Source of the DNA: Diospyros lotus
Taxonomy: Eukaryota > Streptophyta > Magnoliopsida > Ericales > Ebenaceae
Reading direction: 5' to 3'
DNA: 64,000 nucleotides
NCBI RefSeq assembly: GCF_014633365.1
Contig: NC_068344.1
Coordinates: 4,291,327-4,355,326, forward strand
Part shown: positions 36,216 to 46,930 of the stretch, one piece after another
Numbering within the stretch: the stretch's first letter is position 1
How the letters are laid out: every line of letters begins with the position of its first letter
Translations under genes and position numbers: made by a program
The notes under the pieces: model-generated
Databases searched by the model: none
What the model was told of the DNA's origin: nothing
The model's input: the letters and a program-made list of their open reading frames with translations, nothing else

Positions 36216-39200
36216 AATGGTGAATTTCTTGCCTTCTAAGTAATATCTCCATTTCTTCATAGCCATTAATGCTGCCAGCAACTCCTTGTCATATATACTC
36301 AACCCCATGTGCCTTGGGGCTAATGCTTGACTTAGATAGGCCACCGGTCTTCCTTCTTAGCTAAGCACATCCCCTATACTGGTGTCACATGTGTCTGTTT
36401 CCAAAATAAACTCCTTGGAAAAATCTGGTAGAGCTAATGTTGGGGCCTGAGTCATGGCTGTTTTAAGAGATTCAAATGCTTCATCTGCTTTCGGTCCCCA
36501 ACTGAAACTATTCTTCTTTAGCAGATTGGTCAGAACCTTGCTAATCACCCTGTAGCCTTTTATAAACCGTTTATAGTACCCGATAAGGCCTAAGAATCCT
36601 CTCAGTTCCTTCAGGGTCTTAGGCCGGGGCCAATTCTTCATAGCTTCAATCTTGTGAGGATCGGTACTAACTTCATGTCTAGATATGACATGGCCCAAGT
36701 ACTTAACCTTCTTTTCTATGAATGAACATTTATACCTTTTCACATACAATTTATGGAATCTAAGGATCTGAAATGCCAGCTTGAGATGAGATAGGTGTTG
36801 GTCTAGGGTGGAGTTGTATATGAGGATGTCATCGAAGAATACCAATACGAATTTACGTAGATAGGGAGCAAAAATATGGTTCATTAATGCTTGAAATGTA
36901 GCAGGAGCATTAGTTAGGCCAAAGGGCATTACCAAGAATTCGCAATGCCCTTGATGGGTTCTAAAAGCAGTGTTAGGGCAGTTAATCGGGTTCATTCTAA
37001 TTTGGTGGTAACCGGAGGTCAAATCAAGCTTAGAAAAAATGGATGCTCCGGTTAATTCGTCCAACAAATCTTCAATAATGGGAATAGGGAATTGATTCTT
37101 AATGGTTATTGAGTTAAGCTACCTATAATCCACATAGAACCTCCAAGTGCTATTTTTTTTTTTGACTAGGAGGACTGGTGAGGCATATGGGCTTTGGCTT
37201 GGTTGTACCAGGTTTTTGGACAACATTTCTCTTATAAGTTTTTCTATTTCTGTCTTTTGTATAGGAGAGTATCGGTAGGCTTTTAGGTTTACTAGTTCAC
37301 TGTTGGGTTTAAGGTGCATAGAGTGGTCAAGGATTTGATGGGGTGGAAGGGTTTGGGGTGTGGCAAACAAATCCTCAAATTCCATTAACAAATTGTGAAT
37401 GGGTCTGAGAGGATGTATCTTACTGTCCTCAGCTTTCAAGGGATTATCCCTATGTGAGGCATGCTTTTGATCTCCAATTGCCCTTACCCCCACGTCCACA
37501 ACATAAATTGAACGTAGTTGTCCCACGGTTGTACTCCCCTATTCCAGCAACTTCTGAATTCTTTTCCCCGAAACGGCCTTACATTCCCCAGTTTCTTGAC
37601 TATCATGTAAAGTCACTTGTTGGCCCTCCCAGTTAAAGGTGACCTCCAAGGTGTTAAAATCAAACACCAAGGGGCTTACTGTCTTCATCCAATCTACCCC
37701 TAAAACAACATGACACCCTCCCAGCTTGAGTATTCTCAAATCAACCAAGAATTCCCGCCCACTCATTAGCCACTTGAATCCCATACACCTGAGTTAACTT
37801 ACCATCTTAATCCCATTGGCTATTAGGACTGATAGAGGGGGAGTTTCTTGTAGGTCGCACTGCAGGCTCTTGGTGGTTGTCTCATCTAGGAAGCTATGAG
37901 TGCTGCCACTGTTGATCAGCACTACTAGATTCCTTTTTCGGACCAACCCCTTTACCTTAATGACCCTACCAGCTGCTTGGCCTTGCAGAGCATGCATGGA
38001 AATTTCACCACCTTCGTTCCCCTCAAGAACCTCTTCATTTCCTTCTGTTCTAGCTTCCTCCTGTCCTTCCATAGTTAGGAGGAGTTTCTTACACTGGTGG
38101 CCCTGTCCATACTTCTCTTTGCAACGAAAACATAGCCCTAACTATCTCTTTTGGTCCACCGTTAGGTTCCTTGGCTGTACAGGTTGAATGACCTTACTTG
38201 TGGGTCCTCCTCTCAGCCATTGTGAATTATTACCCTTGTAATACCCCCCATAGGTGTGATCTTCCCAGCTGCTTTTAGACAACAGCCTATGTCTCCTAGC
38301 AAAGGTCTCCATTGATAGCTCATGTAGGCGAGCTTGTTCAGCCGCTTGTGCCACAGTTGTGGGGTACAACATCTTAACTGTCGGCCTAATTAACTTCTCC
38401 AACGCACTTATAAAGCTTGAAACAAAATATTCCTCATCTAAGTAGGGATGAGACAATGAGAGTAAGGACCTCAACTCCTCAAATCTAGTTTGGTATTCCT
38501 CCACCGTTCCATTCTGTTTCAATTTGTTAAACTCCTCAATTACATCAGATCTGGTCTTCTCTCCAAACCTCCGGCACAGTTTGCTAACAAACTCCGGCCA
38601 ACTCAAATCCATCCTACCATGGCTCCAATTTTGGAACCATGCATCCGCCACATCATCTAAGTAGGAAGCAGCCATACATACCTTATCACCTTCAGTGACT
38701 CGATGTTAATAGAACAACCGTTCACATCGGCGTATCCACCACCTAAGCCTGTCCCGATCAAAGGCCGGAATCTCCATTCTTGAACTGGAATGGGGTGGAT
38801 TGATCCCTCCATAATACCTATGATTCACTCCTTCTCCTAATTCAGCTTGATCTCCTCCACACCTTGGCTCTTGAGATCACGATCTGTTCATCGGTGAAGT
38901 CAGGATAGGTGCCGATGTTGTCCTCGGGGGAAAATCAGTTGGCAAACTGACATTCGACTGCCTAGCAAACATGCTCAAAGCTGCCGTCAATTGCTGGCTG
39001 AGTCCAGCGAATTCTTCTTGAATTCCGTTCACTGTGCGATCCAAGGTGGTCGTGTATTCTGATCTACTCCGGTGGATCTCCTCTTGAGTGTTTCGAATTC
39101 CCAACTCCATCATCTCCAATCTTTCATCCACCTGCTTCGGTGCTGTCGCAATCCCAATTCGATCGTGTCCAATCTGTTCTCCATCTGCTTCGCACACGTT
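36216..39200 (-). pseudogene. Gypsy gag-protease-RT-RNase H, broken
   Basis: Minus-strand fragments in order: gag N-terminal part (39197-38877), gag core (38675-38142, WFQNWSHGRMDLSWPEFV; LRSLLSLSHPYLDEEYFVS), a Cys-rich knuckle near 38120, protease (38072-37794 and 37784-37539), reverse transcriptase (37526-37119 and 37067-36357; KLDLTSGYHQIRM, VMPFGLTNAPATFQ, FFDDILIY) and RNase H start (36344-36216). The fragments are separated by stops or frameshifts near 38700, 38145, 37790, 37535, 37118 and 36357. The protease active site reads INSGSTHSF, with Asn in place of the catalytic Asp. The RNase H frame stops at 36216 because of the copia insertion. Confidence 0.85.
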
Positions 39201-39244
39201 TCGTCGGCCATCACCTCTACCAGGTCGTTGGCTCTGATATCAAA

Positions 39245-39574
39245 TGTCAGGTTCTGGTCTGACAGTAGGAATTCTTCCATAAATTTGGAAGAACGGGCAA
39301 AGGCGGGAAGGTTTGAGAATGAGAGATAGGGAGAAATTAGAGAATAGAGCTAGAGAAGAGAGAATTGAGAAATGAGAGGGAAAGGAATTTGTGGTATAAT
39401 TCTCACATAATTCCCCATCATCGACTTATCTGTTATTTATAGAGGGTTTACAAGACTTGGTGCGGCAGTTAGGGAATTTGCCCATGCGTGTGCCTTTTGA
39501 ATTATCCTTCCCTGTTTTATTGCATCAATGCCACTGCTCACCTCTAATTACAATCATACCCTTGGTCTATGACA
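39245..39574 (-). repeat. Gypsy 5' LTR (330 bp)
   Basis: On the minus strand it runs from tgtcatagaccaaggg to aacctgaca (TGTCA...TGACA ends). It is followed inward by tgatatcagagcc, a mutated Met-type primer-binding site. A TATA-like ctctataaataac is present. Partner of 30421-30698. Confidence 0.85.
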
Positions 39575-39583
39575 TTCAATTCT

Positions 39584-40841
39584 ATTCATTTTCCTCCTAG
39601 GTATATCTATTGGTCATTTGGTCTTATTCTCACATGTTCAAGCTATATTAAATACATTTTATACATCTTATGTTTCTAGGTGTCAAATTGAGCTTATTTT
39701 ATACTTCATTTATTATTTGTGTATATAGTTGTCAAATTGAGCTTATTTTATACTTCATTTATTATTTGTGTTTGTGTTTAATTGCACATCCATAGTATCA
39801 TTCTCTTCTTAATTGCACACATATTTTGCATATGTTTGTGCTTAATTGTCCAAAATTCATGTTAAATGTAAATATATTTTAGTTTGTTGAAAGTGAGTTT
39901 GGTTGAATTTGATTTCCATTCTAACTAACTGATACATTGGCAAATAATCTCACTCTTTATTGTTGTAGGAGAGAGTTCATTAATTAACAATGGAAACCAT
40001 ACAAGATTTGATGAGCCTCATTGTACAAGAACAAAACTATTTTTGAGATTGCTTGTGGAAAAGGTAAATAACCTTATAAAGATCATTACAAAATATCTAA
40101 ATCTTGGTGTATTGTCTTCTTGTGGGAATTGAGGTATAAAATCTCAAAATATACTCTATAAAACCTATAAAACTAAAAAACATAAACATTCTTGGCTAAG
40201 GTTAGCCTTTTATGCACATTAACATGCTACCTTAGAGTTCGTGATTTGTATTTCTTTTTCAATTATTGCAAAGTCTTAGAATGTATAGAAACCTAGCTAG
40301 TATAACTTGATAGTCAACTGTTAGACTGGCTCTCCTCATGGATAGTCTCGACTGCTAAGTTAACTAAGGCTAGCAATTCAAAAAAGATGAAGGACAAAAT
40401 TTGATGGATATCAACTACCATCCTAGACAGTTGATTCTCAGCTCAATATTGAAGTTTGAGTGAAACAACCTTACTGGGAAGGTCGATTGAAACAAATGGA
40501 AGTTGATTCTAAGGTTGCCTATTGGTTCCTTTGACCAAATTTCTTCAACTGATTTTGAATGACAAACAACTTTTGGGTCGACTATACTTGTTTTACATTT
40601 GGAGGTCCCCTAGAACATTGATTGTATATTGATTGCTAAAATTAGAGAGCAATCTTGGTTGACTAGTTCTTCACAAAGTTGATTATGATATCAAAAGAGG
40701 TCGAATGGGCATCTGGACAATTGGTTGTTGGACTTGGAGCCAGTGACCAAGTTGGTCAATTGTTGGAATCTATAAGTAAAAGTGGTTGACTATTCCATCC
40801 AATAGTTGACTATTAGGTTGACTGTTAGGACTAGTACTGAA
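39584..40841. other. Repeat-derived sequence, no gene
   Basis: Contains a tandem duplication of a 42-bp word (39681-39722 and 39730-39771, both starting tgtcaaattgagcttatttt). Between about 40310 and 40830 many near-copies of 'gttgact/gttgatt' occur. No gene structure. An AG-flanked segment near 39970-40060 has stops in the frames examined. Confidence 0.4.
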
Positions 40842-41487
40842 CAGTGTTCTAAAAGGCGCTAGGCGCTAGTCGGCCGCTAGACTAGGGCCTAGCGCCTAGG
40901 ATGCCTAGGCGGACTGTTTTTTTTTTTTTAGTTTTTAATGTAATTTTATATTATTTTCAAATAAATCAAAGTTAAAAAGATAAATAAAACTTATATATAT
41001 ATAAACTGGGGTATCAGGCTAGGGCGGAGGAAGAACATGAGAGAGATGAACTGGGGTATCAGGCTAGGGCGGAGAAAGAACACGAGAGAGATGATTGGCG
41101 GTGGCGACCAAGGGAAATCGGGGCCAAGAGAGATGAGTGGAGCGACTCCGCAAGAGACGGCGGCAGGGTGCGACGAGAGAGGTTGAGACAGAAAGGGCAG
41201 GCGACGACGATGACATCGACAACGATGACTCCTCCATAAGAGACAGTCAGCGGAGGTGTGTGAGAGAGAAGGGGAAAGCAACGAGAGAGATAAGGGGTAA
41301 GGCGGCCGGTTAGGCCATAATCAGCCCAGGCGGTTCATGCGGCTAGGCGGTTGCCTTGGCCGACTATGTGCCGCTCGGTATCGATTAGCCAAGCTGGCGC
41401 CTAAGAGGGTCGATTAGGCCATAATCGCTACGACGACTAGCGGCCACTTAGTGCCTCGGCGGCGCCTGGGCCGATTTTTAGAACACT
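40842..41487. mobile_element. hAT- or MULE-like non-autonomous element with 8-9-bp target duplication
   Basis: The left end cagtgttctaaaaggcg and right end cgatttttagaacact are inverted repeats (agtgttctaaaa shared). The direct repeat agtactgaa flanks it (40833-40841 and 41488-41496). If the last base is a mutated element base, an 8-bp hAT-type duplication gtactgaa results. Subterminal regions are rich in gcgcctaggcg words. The minus-strand ORF at 40991-41281 is incidental. Confidence 0.75.
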
Positions 41488-42855
41488 AGTACTGAAAACA
41501 CATTGACTATTGTTTTGAGAAAGAGACAAAAATATTGAATATTTTATTCATGTGTTAGGTATATATACGATTCTACTAGGTATAACTTAGGAAGCACTAT
41601 GTACAAGTCTAAGCATGTACAATACTATAAAGCTAACACTCCCCCTCGAACAGGCAAATACACATCATATGTGCCTAGCTTGGTATAGATGTAGTCAAGT
41701 CGTGGGCCTCGTAATGCCTTTGTAAGAAGATCAACCAACTGGTCATTAGAGCCAACAAATGAGGCGACAATTTATCTTTAAGTGTTTAGTTCGCTCATGA
41801 AAAACCGAATTAGAGGCAATATGAAGAACTTCCTGATTATCACAAATAAGTTGCATAGACCTTGAATCTCAAAATTTCAACTTCTTAAGAAGTTGTTTAA
41901 GCCATACCAACTCACATGTGGCTAAAGCCATGGCCTAATACCCTGCTTTTGTGCTAGATCTAGCCATAACATTTTGCTCCTTACTCTTTTAAGACACTAA
42001 ATTACCTCCAACCAAGACAGAATAGCTTGAGGCAGAGTGCTTATCTATTGGACAACCAACCTAATGTGCATCATAATATCCAACAATTTGTTTGTGTCCT
42101 TTGTTCTCAAATGAAGCCTTTACCAGGAGCACTCTTAATGTACCTTGAGATACACACTAAAGGATGCCAGTAGTTGTCACAAGGGATGTCCAAGAACTAA
42201 CTCACCACACTAACAACAAAAGAGATGTCAGGTCGTGTAATAGTGAGGTAATTAAGCTTCCCAACCAGTCTCTTATGTTGCCAAGGATCCTCCAATGGCT
42301 CCCCCTAGCTTATTACAAGCTTAACATTAGAATCCATAAGAGTATCTATAGGCCGAAAATCAAGCATATTGGTCTCTTCCAAAATATCCAAGGTATATTT
42401 CCATTGAGAGATGCACACATCATGTATAGATTGAGCAACATCAATGCCAAGAAAATACTTTAACCTGCCCAAATTCATAGTCTGAAAATGAGAGTGCAAG
42501 TGAGTCTTCAATTGCCTAATATCAACCTCATCATCACCTATAATAACAATATCATTTGCCTACACCACCAAGAATATTACTCCACTAGTAGAATGATGAT
42601 AAAACACAAAATGATCAACTTCACTTCTAGTTATGCCAAAGGATTGGATGAGAGAACTAAAATGACCAAACCAACATTGAGGAGATTGCTTTAGACCATA
42701 TAAGGATTTTTGCAGGCGACATACCAAGCTCGACTCCCCCTAAGCAATGAACCCAGATGGTTGCTCCAATTTCCAAATAGACCTCCTGAAAGTTGTCGTG
42801 AAGAAAAAATATTTTTGATATCCAGTTGATAAAAAGGCCATTGTTGAATAGCGGT

Positions 42856-43216
42856 TGTGAGAAGTCAGAGGTAGAACTTCAACCTGAAAAGCCAGCTTAA
42901 TAGGTGGAGGGATCCTCCTCCTTATATATAGCCCAAGTCTCCCTTGCTGAGGCGATGTGGGATTCTCACACACATCCTTCCCCCCCCTTCCCTCTCCGAA
43001 GTTTCTCCAATAACTAATACATGCCCAAGTGATCGAGCAGGGTACTCGTCCATGACCACGATCTAGGGTAGTCCCCTAGTCAAGGGTTGGCTCTGATACC
43101 ATGTGAGAAGTCAGAGGTAGAACTTCAACTTGAAAAGTCAGCCTAACAGGTGGAGGGATCATTCTCCTTATATATAGCCCAGGTCTCCCTTACTCAGGCG
43201 ATGTGGAATTCTCACA
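42856..43216 (-). mobile_element. TRIM element, copy 1 (361 bp)
   Basis: Two 115-bp LTRs (42856-42970 and 43102-43216) with ends tgtgagaag and ttctcaca. Inside the right LTR the minus strand reads tggtatcagagcc, a Met-type primer site. A C-rich stretch (G-rich on the minus strand) next to the left LTR serves as polypurine tract. No coding capacity. It splits the reverse-transcriptase relic of the surrounding copia element. No clear target duplication remains. Confidence 0.8.
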
Positions 43217-44444
43217 ACAGCGATAGAAAGAAAGACTCGAATAGAAGCAATCTTAGTCGCTAGGGAGAATGTATCACCATAATCAATACCAAAAATTTGA
43301 GTATAGCCCTTGGCAACCAATCGGGCTTTCAAATGATCAATAGTGCTATTCGGACCAACCTTGATGGTAATCACTAATACACAACCAACATGAGACTTTC
43401 TTAGAGGGAGAGGAACAACATCCCAGGTTGCGTTATCCAACAAGGTAGATATCTCCCTCTCCATAACGTGACACCACCCAAGATGAGATAGATCCTCTGC
43501 ATCAATCCTAAGAATAGAGACAAAAGAAAGAGTAGAGATAAAAGTAGAATACACAGGGGATAAACAATGATAACTCACTAAAATATAAATGGGATGAGGA
43601 TTTCAAGTGGAATGTGTATCGCAACAAACAGGTGTATGGACAAAATTGGAAGGAGACAAAAGAATGGCACTTTTGGGAGGAACATTAGCATCTGCAATAG
43701 GTGGTGGTGGTGGGACTACAAGAAAAAGGAACGTGCATGTGAAGCAGAAGTGTGCAAGTAGTCTCAATGAGATGACGATTTTTACATTTGGCTACCCTAT
43801 TTTGTTACGGGTTATAAGGGTAGGAGAATTGATGAACAATACCATGAGATGAGAGAAAGGCCTGAAATGTAGTAGAACAATATTCTTTAGCATTATCAAT
43901 TCGAAGAATCTAAATTGGATGACCAAATTGAATAGAAATTTCATTACAAAAAGAAGCGAACAAAGATTGCAATTCAATACGATCTTTCATTAAGCAAAGT
44001 CAAGTACAACGAGTAATGAATGTAACAAAATAAGAGAAACCCTACTTAGACTTAACTTTACTAGGACCCCAAATATTAGAGTGTAAAATATCAAAAGAAG
44101 CCTCAACTCATTTATTAAGACGACTAGAATAAGAAGTATGAACATGTTTTCCTAACTGACAAAACTCACATTATAGAACTATCAAGGAGGACATGAAGGG
44201 ACCATCGTGTGCAAAGTGGATTGGTGAGGATGACCAAGGCAGGAATGAATTTGGAGAGAGAGGCTCTTGTAAGAGAACAAACAAACGTCGAAGGTGAAGG
44301 TAGAGCAAGATGGTAAAAGTCTCTTGAATTCACACTTAGTGCTAATTATCTGTCCTATACCTTGGTCTTACACAAGAACGAAATCAAAATCAAAGATGAC
44401 ACGACAATTTAAAGATTGAGTGAGGCGATGAATAGAAATGAGAC

Positions 44445-44792
44445 TGTGAGAAGTTAGAGGTAAAACTCCAATCTGAAAAACTAGCTTAACAAGTGGAGGG
44501 ATCCTCCTCTTTATATATAGCACAGGTCTCCCTTGCTGAGGCGATGTGGGATTCTCACACTCCCCCCCACGCCGAATCTTCTCCAGTAACTGATACATGC
44601 CCAGGTGATCGGGCAGGGTATTGGTCCATGACCACGACCGAGGGTAGTCCCCTAATCAAGGGCTGGCTCTGATACCATGTGAGAAGTTAGAGGTAGAACT
44701 CTAACCTGAAAAGCTAGCTTAACAAGTGGAGGGATCCTCCTCTTTATATATAGCCTAGCTCTCCCTTGCTGAGGCGATGTGGGATTCTCACA
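44445..44792 (-). mobile_element. TRIM element, copy 2 (348 bp), perfect target duplication
   Basis: Same family as 42856-43216: LTRs 44445-44559 and 44678-44792, primer site tggtatcagagcc (minus strand, 44665-44677), polypurine tract next to the left LTR. The direct repeat gagac flanks it exactly (44440-44444 and 44793-44797), which fixes the element ends as TGTGAGA...TCTCACA. Confidence 0.88.
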
Positions 44793-45824
44793 GAGACTAT
44801 ATGGACAACTAGAAACATGGGAAATAGAATTAAGAGAAATAAATGGGAGCAAATCAACCTACCAATACTTGTGGGAATAGTTTTAGAACCAATAGCCGCA
44901 GTGATAGGCATGAGGGAGGTAGATGAATCAAAACAAGAAAATGAAAATTTATTACTAGAAATATGCTTTGAAGTGGCAAAATCAAGAATCCAAAGACTAA
45001 GTGGAGCATGAGTAAGGCATATATTAGGATTACCAATAGAAGGAAAAGATGCCTAGGCAACAGAAGCTATAAGAGACAATACTTGCCGAGCTGCTTGTAA
45101 CTAATGATACTTTGCTAACACCTCAGCTGAGATCATGTACGTAGGAGTCAGTCTCTTAGTATGGGAAGAAGTATTATGTACCATTGATTGCACTTTTGCA
45201 CCCTTAGGAACTATAATATTAGCTTTAGGAGTTTGACCATGGAGTGCATAATAAGTTTCCTTATAATGACCAGGGCGATGATAGTATGTACAATAGGGTT
45301 GCTTATCACGCTAGCCACGCCCAACACCCTTACCACGGCCACCTCCAAATCCAATCTCAAAAGAAGAGCCATGAGTCTTAGAGGCAAGTACAAGTCGCTC
45401 TCCAATTGAAACATAAAAAAAAATTTGTGTGCTACTGAGAGTTCTAGCAAATACCTTTTCCATAGTAGGTATAGTGGGATTACTCAATATCTGGGTATGA
45501 ACATGCAACAAAGAGAGAGAGAGAACCCACTGGCGATGGATAGGCGGTGGCGGCATAGGAGGCGAGATGAGGGCTTGGTCGCTAGAGGTGAATGGCAGTG
45601 GTAGATAAGGTTAAGGTTAGGTTTTTTATGACTTTCTTGGCTCTAATATCATGTTTTGAGAAAGGGACAAAAAAAATTGAATATTTTATCTTATGTGTTA
45701 GTTATATATGTATACAACTTTTTTTTACCTATATATGTATATAACTTTACTAGGTACAACTTAGGAAGCACTATGTACAAGTCTTAAGTATAAGTATGTA
45801 CATTATTATAAAGCTAACAACTAC

Positions 45825-46025
45825 CTCATTGACACTTAGGTCCCCCCCCCCCCCCAACCAACCAACCAAAAAAAAACTCAATTTTTTATTTTTGAAAATA
45901 TTTGTCAAAATTAAAATGGCTTTGGTAATTTGAGAAGAAGAATAATTGAATTACTTGTGAGGAGAGTGGATAAAATGAAGCAAGTTTTTAGCAAAAGAGG
46001 TATAGGGAAGACCAAGAAAAACTTA
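45825..46025. other. Short non-coding spacer with a poly-C tract
   Basis: A run of C at about 45842-45856 followed by an A run. No gene or element ends. Confidence 0.4.
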
Positions 46026-46930
46026 TTATAACAACCTAGGCAACCACCTTCAAAAGGTTGTTGCCTAGCCAGCATATATAAGCCCAACATCCACCCACTA
46101 GCGGATCGATGTGGGATTCCTAGCACATGCCTATAGTAACACACGCCCCTCCCCCACTCGGGAGTGCAGTGTCCCCACTACAGTAGTGCCCCTGGGCCCA
46201 CCATCGTTGGACCAACAAGTTGGCTCTGATACCAACTATAACAGTCTAGACAACAATCTTCAAAAGGTTGTTGCCTAATCAGCATACCGGCCCACTAGCT
46301 GGCAGCACACACCGACACCATAGCCGTAGTGCCCCTACTCAGCTCTGATACCAACTATAATAGCCTAGGCACCCACCTTCTTAAAGGTAATTGCCTAATC
46401 AACATACTGGCCCACTAGCTGGCAGTACACACCATCGTCGTAGCCGTAGTGTCCCCGCTTAGCTCTAATACTAATTATAACAGCTTAGGCAACAACCTTT
46501 AAGAAGCATATCGGCCCACTAGCTGGTAGCACACACCATCGCCGTAGTGCCCCCACTCAGCTCTAATACCAACTATAATAGCTTAGGCAATCACCTAAAA
46601 AAGGTTGTTGCAGCAATGTCCCCACTGCAGCAATGTCCACTCTGGTGGTGCATGTATGTTGCATGCGTTGGACGTGTGTTACCGTAGGCATGTGTTGGGA
46701 ATCCCACATCAGTTTGCCAGTGGATGGATGCTGGGTTTATATATGCTGGCTAGGCAGCAACCTTTTGAAAGTGGTTGCCTAGGTTGTTATAGTATGGTAT
46801 TAGAGCAACCTCTGGGGGCACTGCAGTGGACCGGGCTGCCCAGCACGTTGGCGTGTGCTAGAGGGGGTCCTGGGTTTTTGCGTTTGGGCTAGGCATCAAC
46901 CTTTAAAAGGTGGTTGCCTAGGCTGTGACA
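46026..46930. mobile_element. Cluster of a second TRIM family: tandem primer-site units plus inverted copy
   Basis: In minus orientation an LTR-like segment (46026-46145) is followed by four copies of 'gctctgatacca' or variants at 46223, 46342, 46462 and 46560. Each is followed by actataa.agcctaggcaac, so a unit of about 98-120 bp made of primer site plus LTR end is tandemly repeated. From about 46660 to 46930 the same family runs in plus orientation: an LTR with tgttgggaatcccacatc, then tatggtattagagc, then a second LTR end. The LTR contains the hairpin-like gcaaccacctt...aaggttgttgc. The ORF at 46605-46892 is incidental. Confidence 0.7.

Larger units (their letters stand above)
28790..39583 (-). 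mobile_element. Rearranged Ty3/gypsy chromovirus-type element with a nested copia insertion
   Basis: Reading on the minus strand from 39574: LTR, degenerate Met-type primer site, gag, protease, reverse transcriptase, first part of RNase H, then the copia insertion (30812-36210), then RNase H again to about 30699. The remaining 3' part (end of RNase H, integrase, chromodomain-like end, polypurine tract, LTR) follows in the opposite orientation at 28894-30698. The two LTRs look closely similar by eye, suggesting one element whose 3' portion was inverted. The 9-bp word ttcaattct occurs at both outer edges (28790-28798 and 39575-39583) and may be, in part, the target duplication. Several stops and frameshifts make the element inactive. 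Confidence 0.7.
41700..45600 (-). pseudogene. Relic copia polyprotein
   Basis: Recognisable minus-strand remnants include a reverse transcriptase start (43578-43220; [17 protein letters not shown]), a later RT part (42511-42305; RLKYFLGIDVAQS), an RNase H region near 41700-42250, and gag-like sequence near 45000-45560. Stops and frameshifts are frequent, and the RT is split by the TRIM at 42856. Confidence 0.65.
41511..45819 (-). mobile_element. Decayed Ty1/copia element with two nested TRIMs
   Basis: LTRs at 41511-41638 (128 bp) and 45652-45819 (168 bp, with an internal duplication) share tgttttgagaaag... and ...aagctaaca. On the minus strand they start TGTTAGC and end CAAAACA. Inside the right LTR the minus strand reads tgatattagagcc, a mutated Met-type primer site. 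Next to the left LTR lies ctccccctcg, the complement of a polypurine tract. Flanks are actat (41506-41510) and actac (45820-45824), a 5-bp duplication with one change. The internal gag-pol is broken throughout, so this copy is older than the one at 30812. Confidence 0.8.

Noticed and set aside
39970..40062. Possible exon after a 'ttgttgtag' acceptor
   Set aside because: Stops occur in the frames examined and no matching neighbour exon exists.
40991..41281. 96-codon minus-strand ORF
   Set aside because: Inside the hAT-like element and made of its duplicated internal sequence.
42740..44852. Minus-strand ORFs containing CENPTSPQQGR and LYI(K/R)RRIPP
   Set aside because: They are translations of the TRIM LTRs (42856-42970, 44445-44559, 44678-44792), not a gene family.
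46200..46600. Regular repeats resembling a CRISPR array
   Set aside because: Units are about 98-120 bp, degenerate, and consist of retrotransposon primer-site and LTR ends in a plant genome.
46605..46892. 95-codon ORF in the TRIM cluster
   Set aside because: It lies over LTR and primer-site sequence, and the other copies do not keep the frame.
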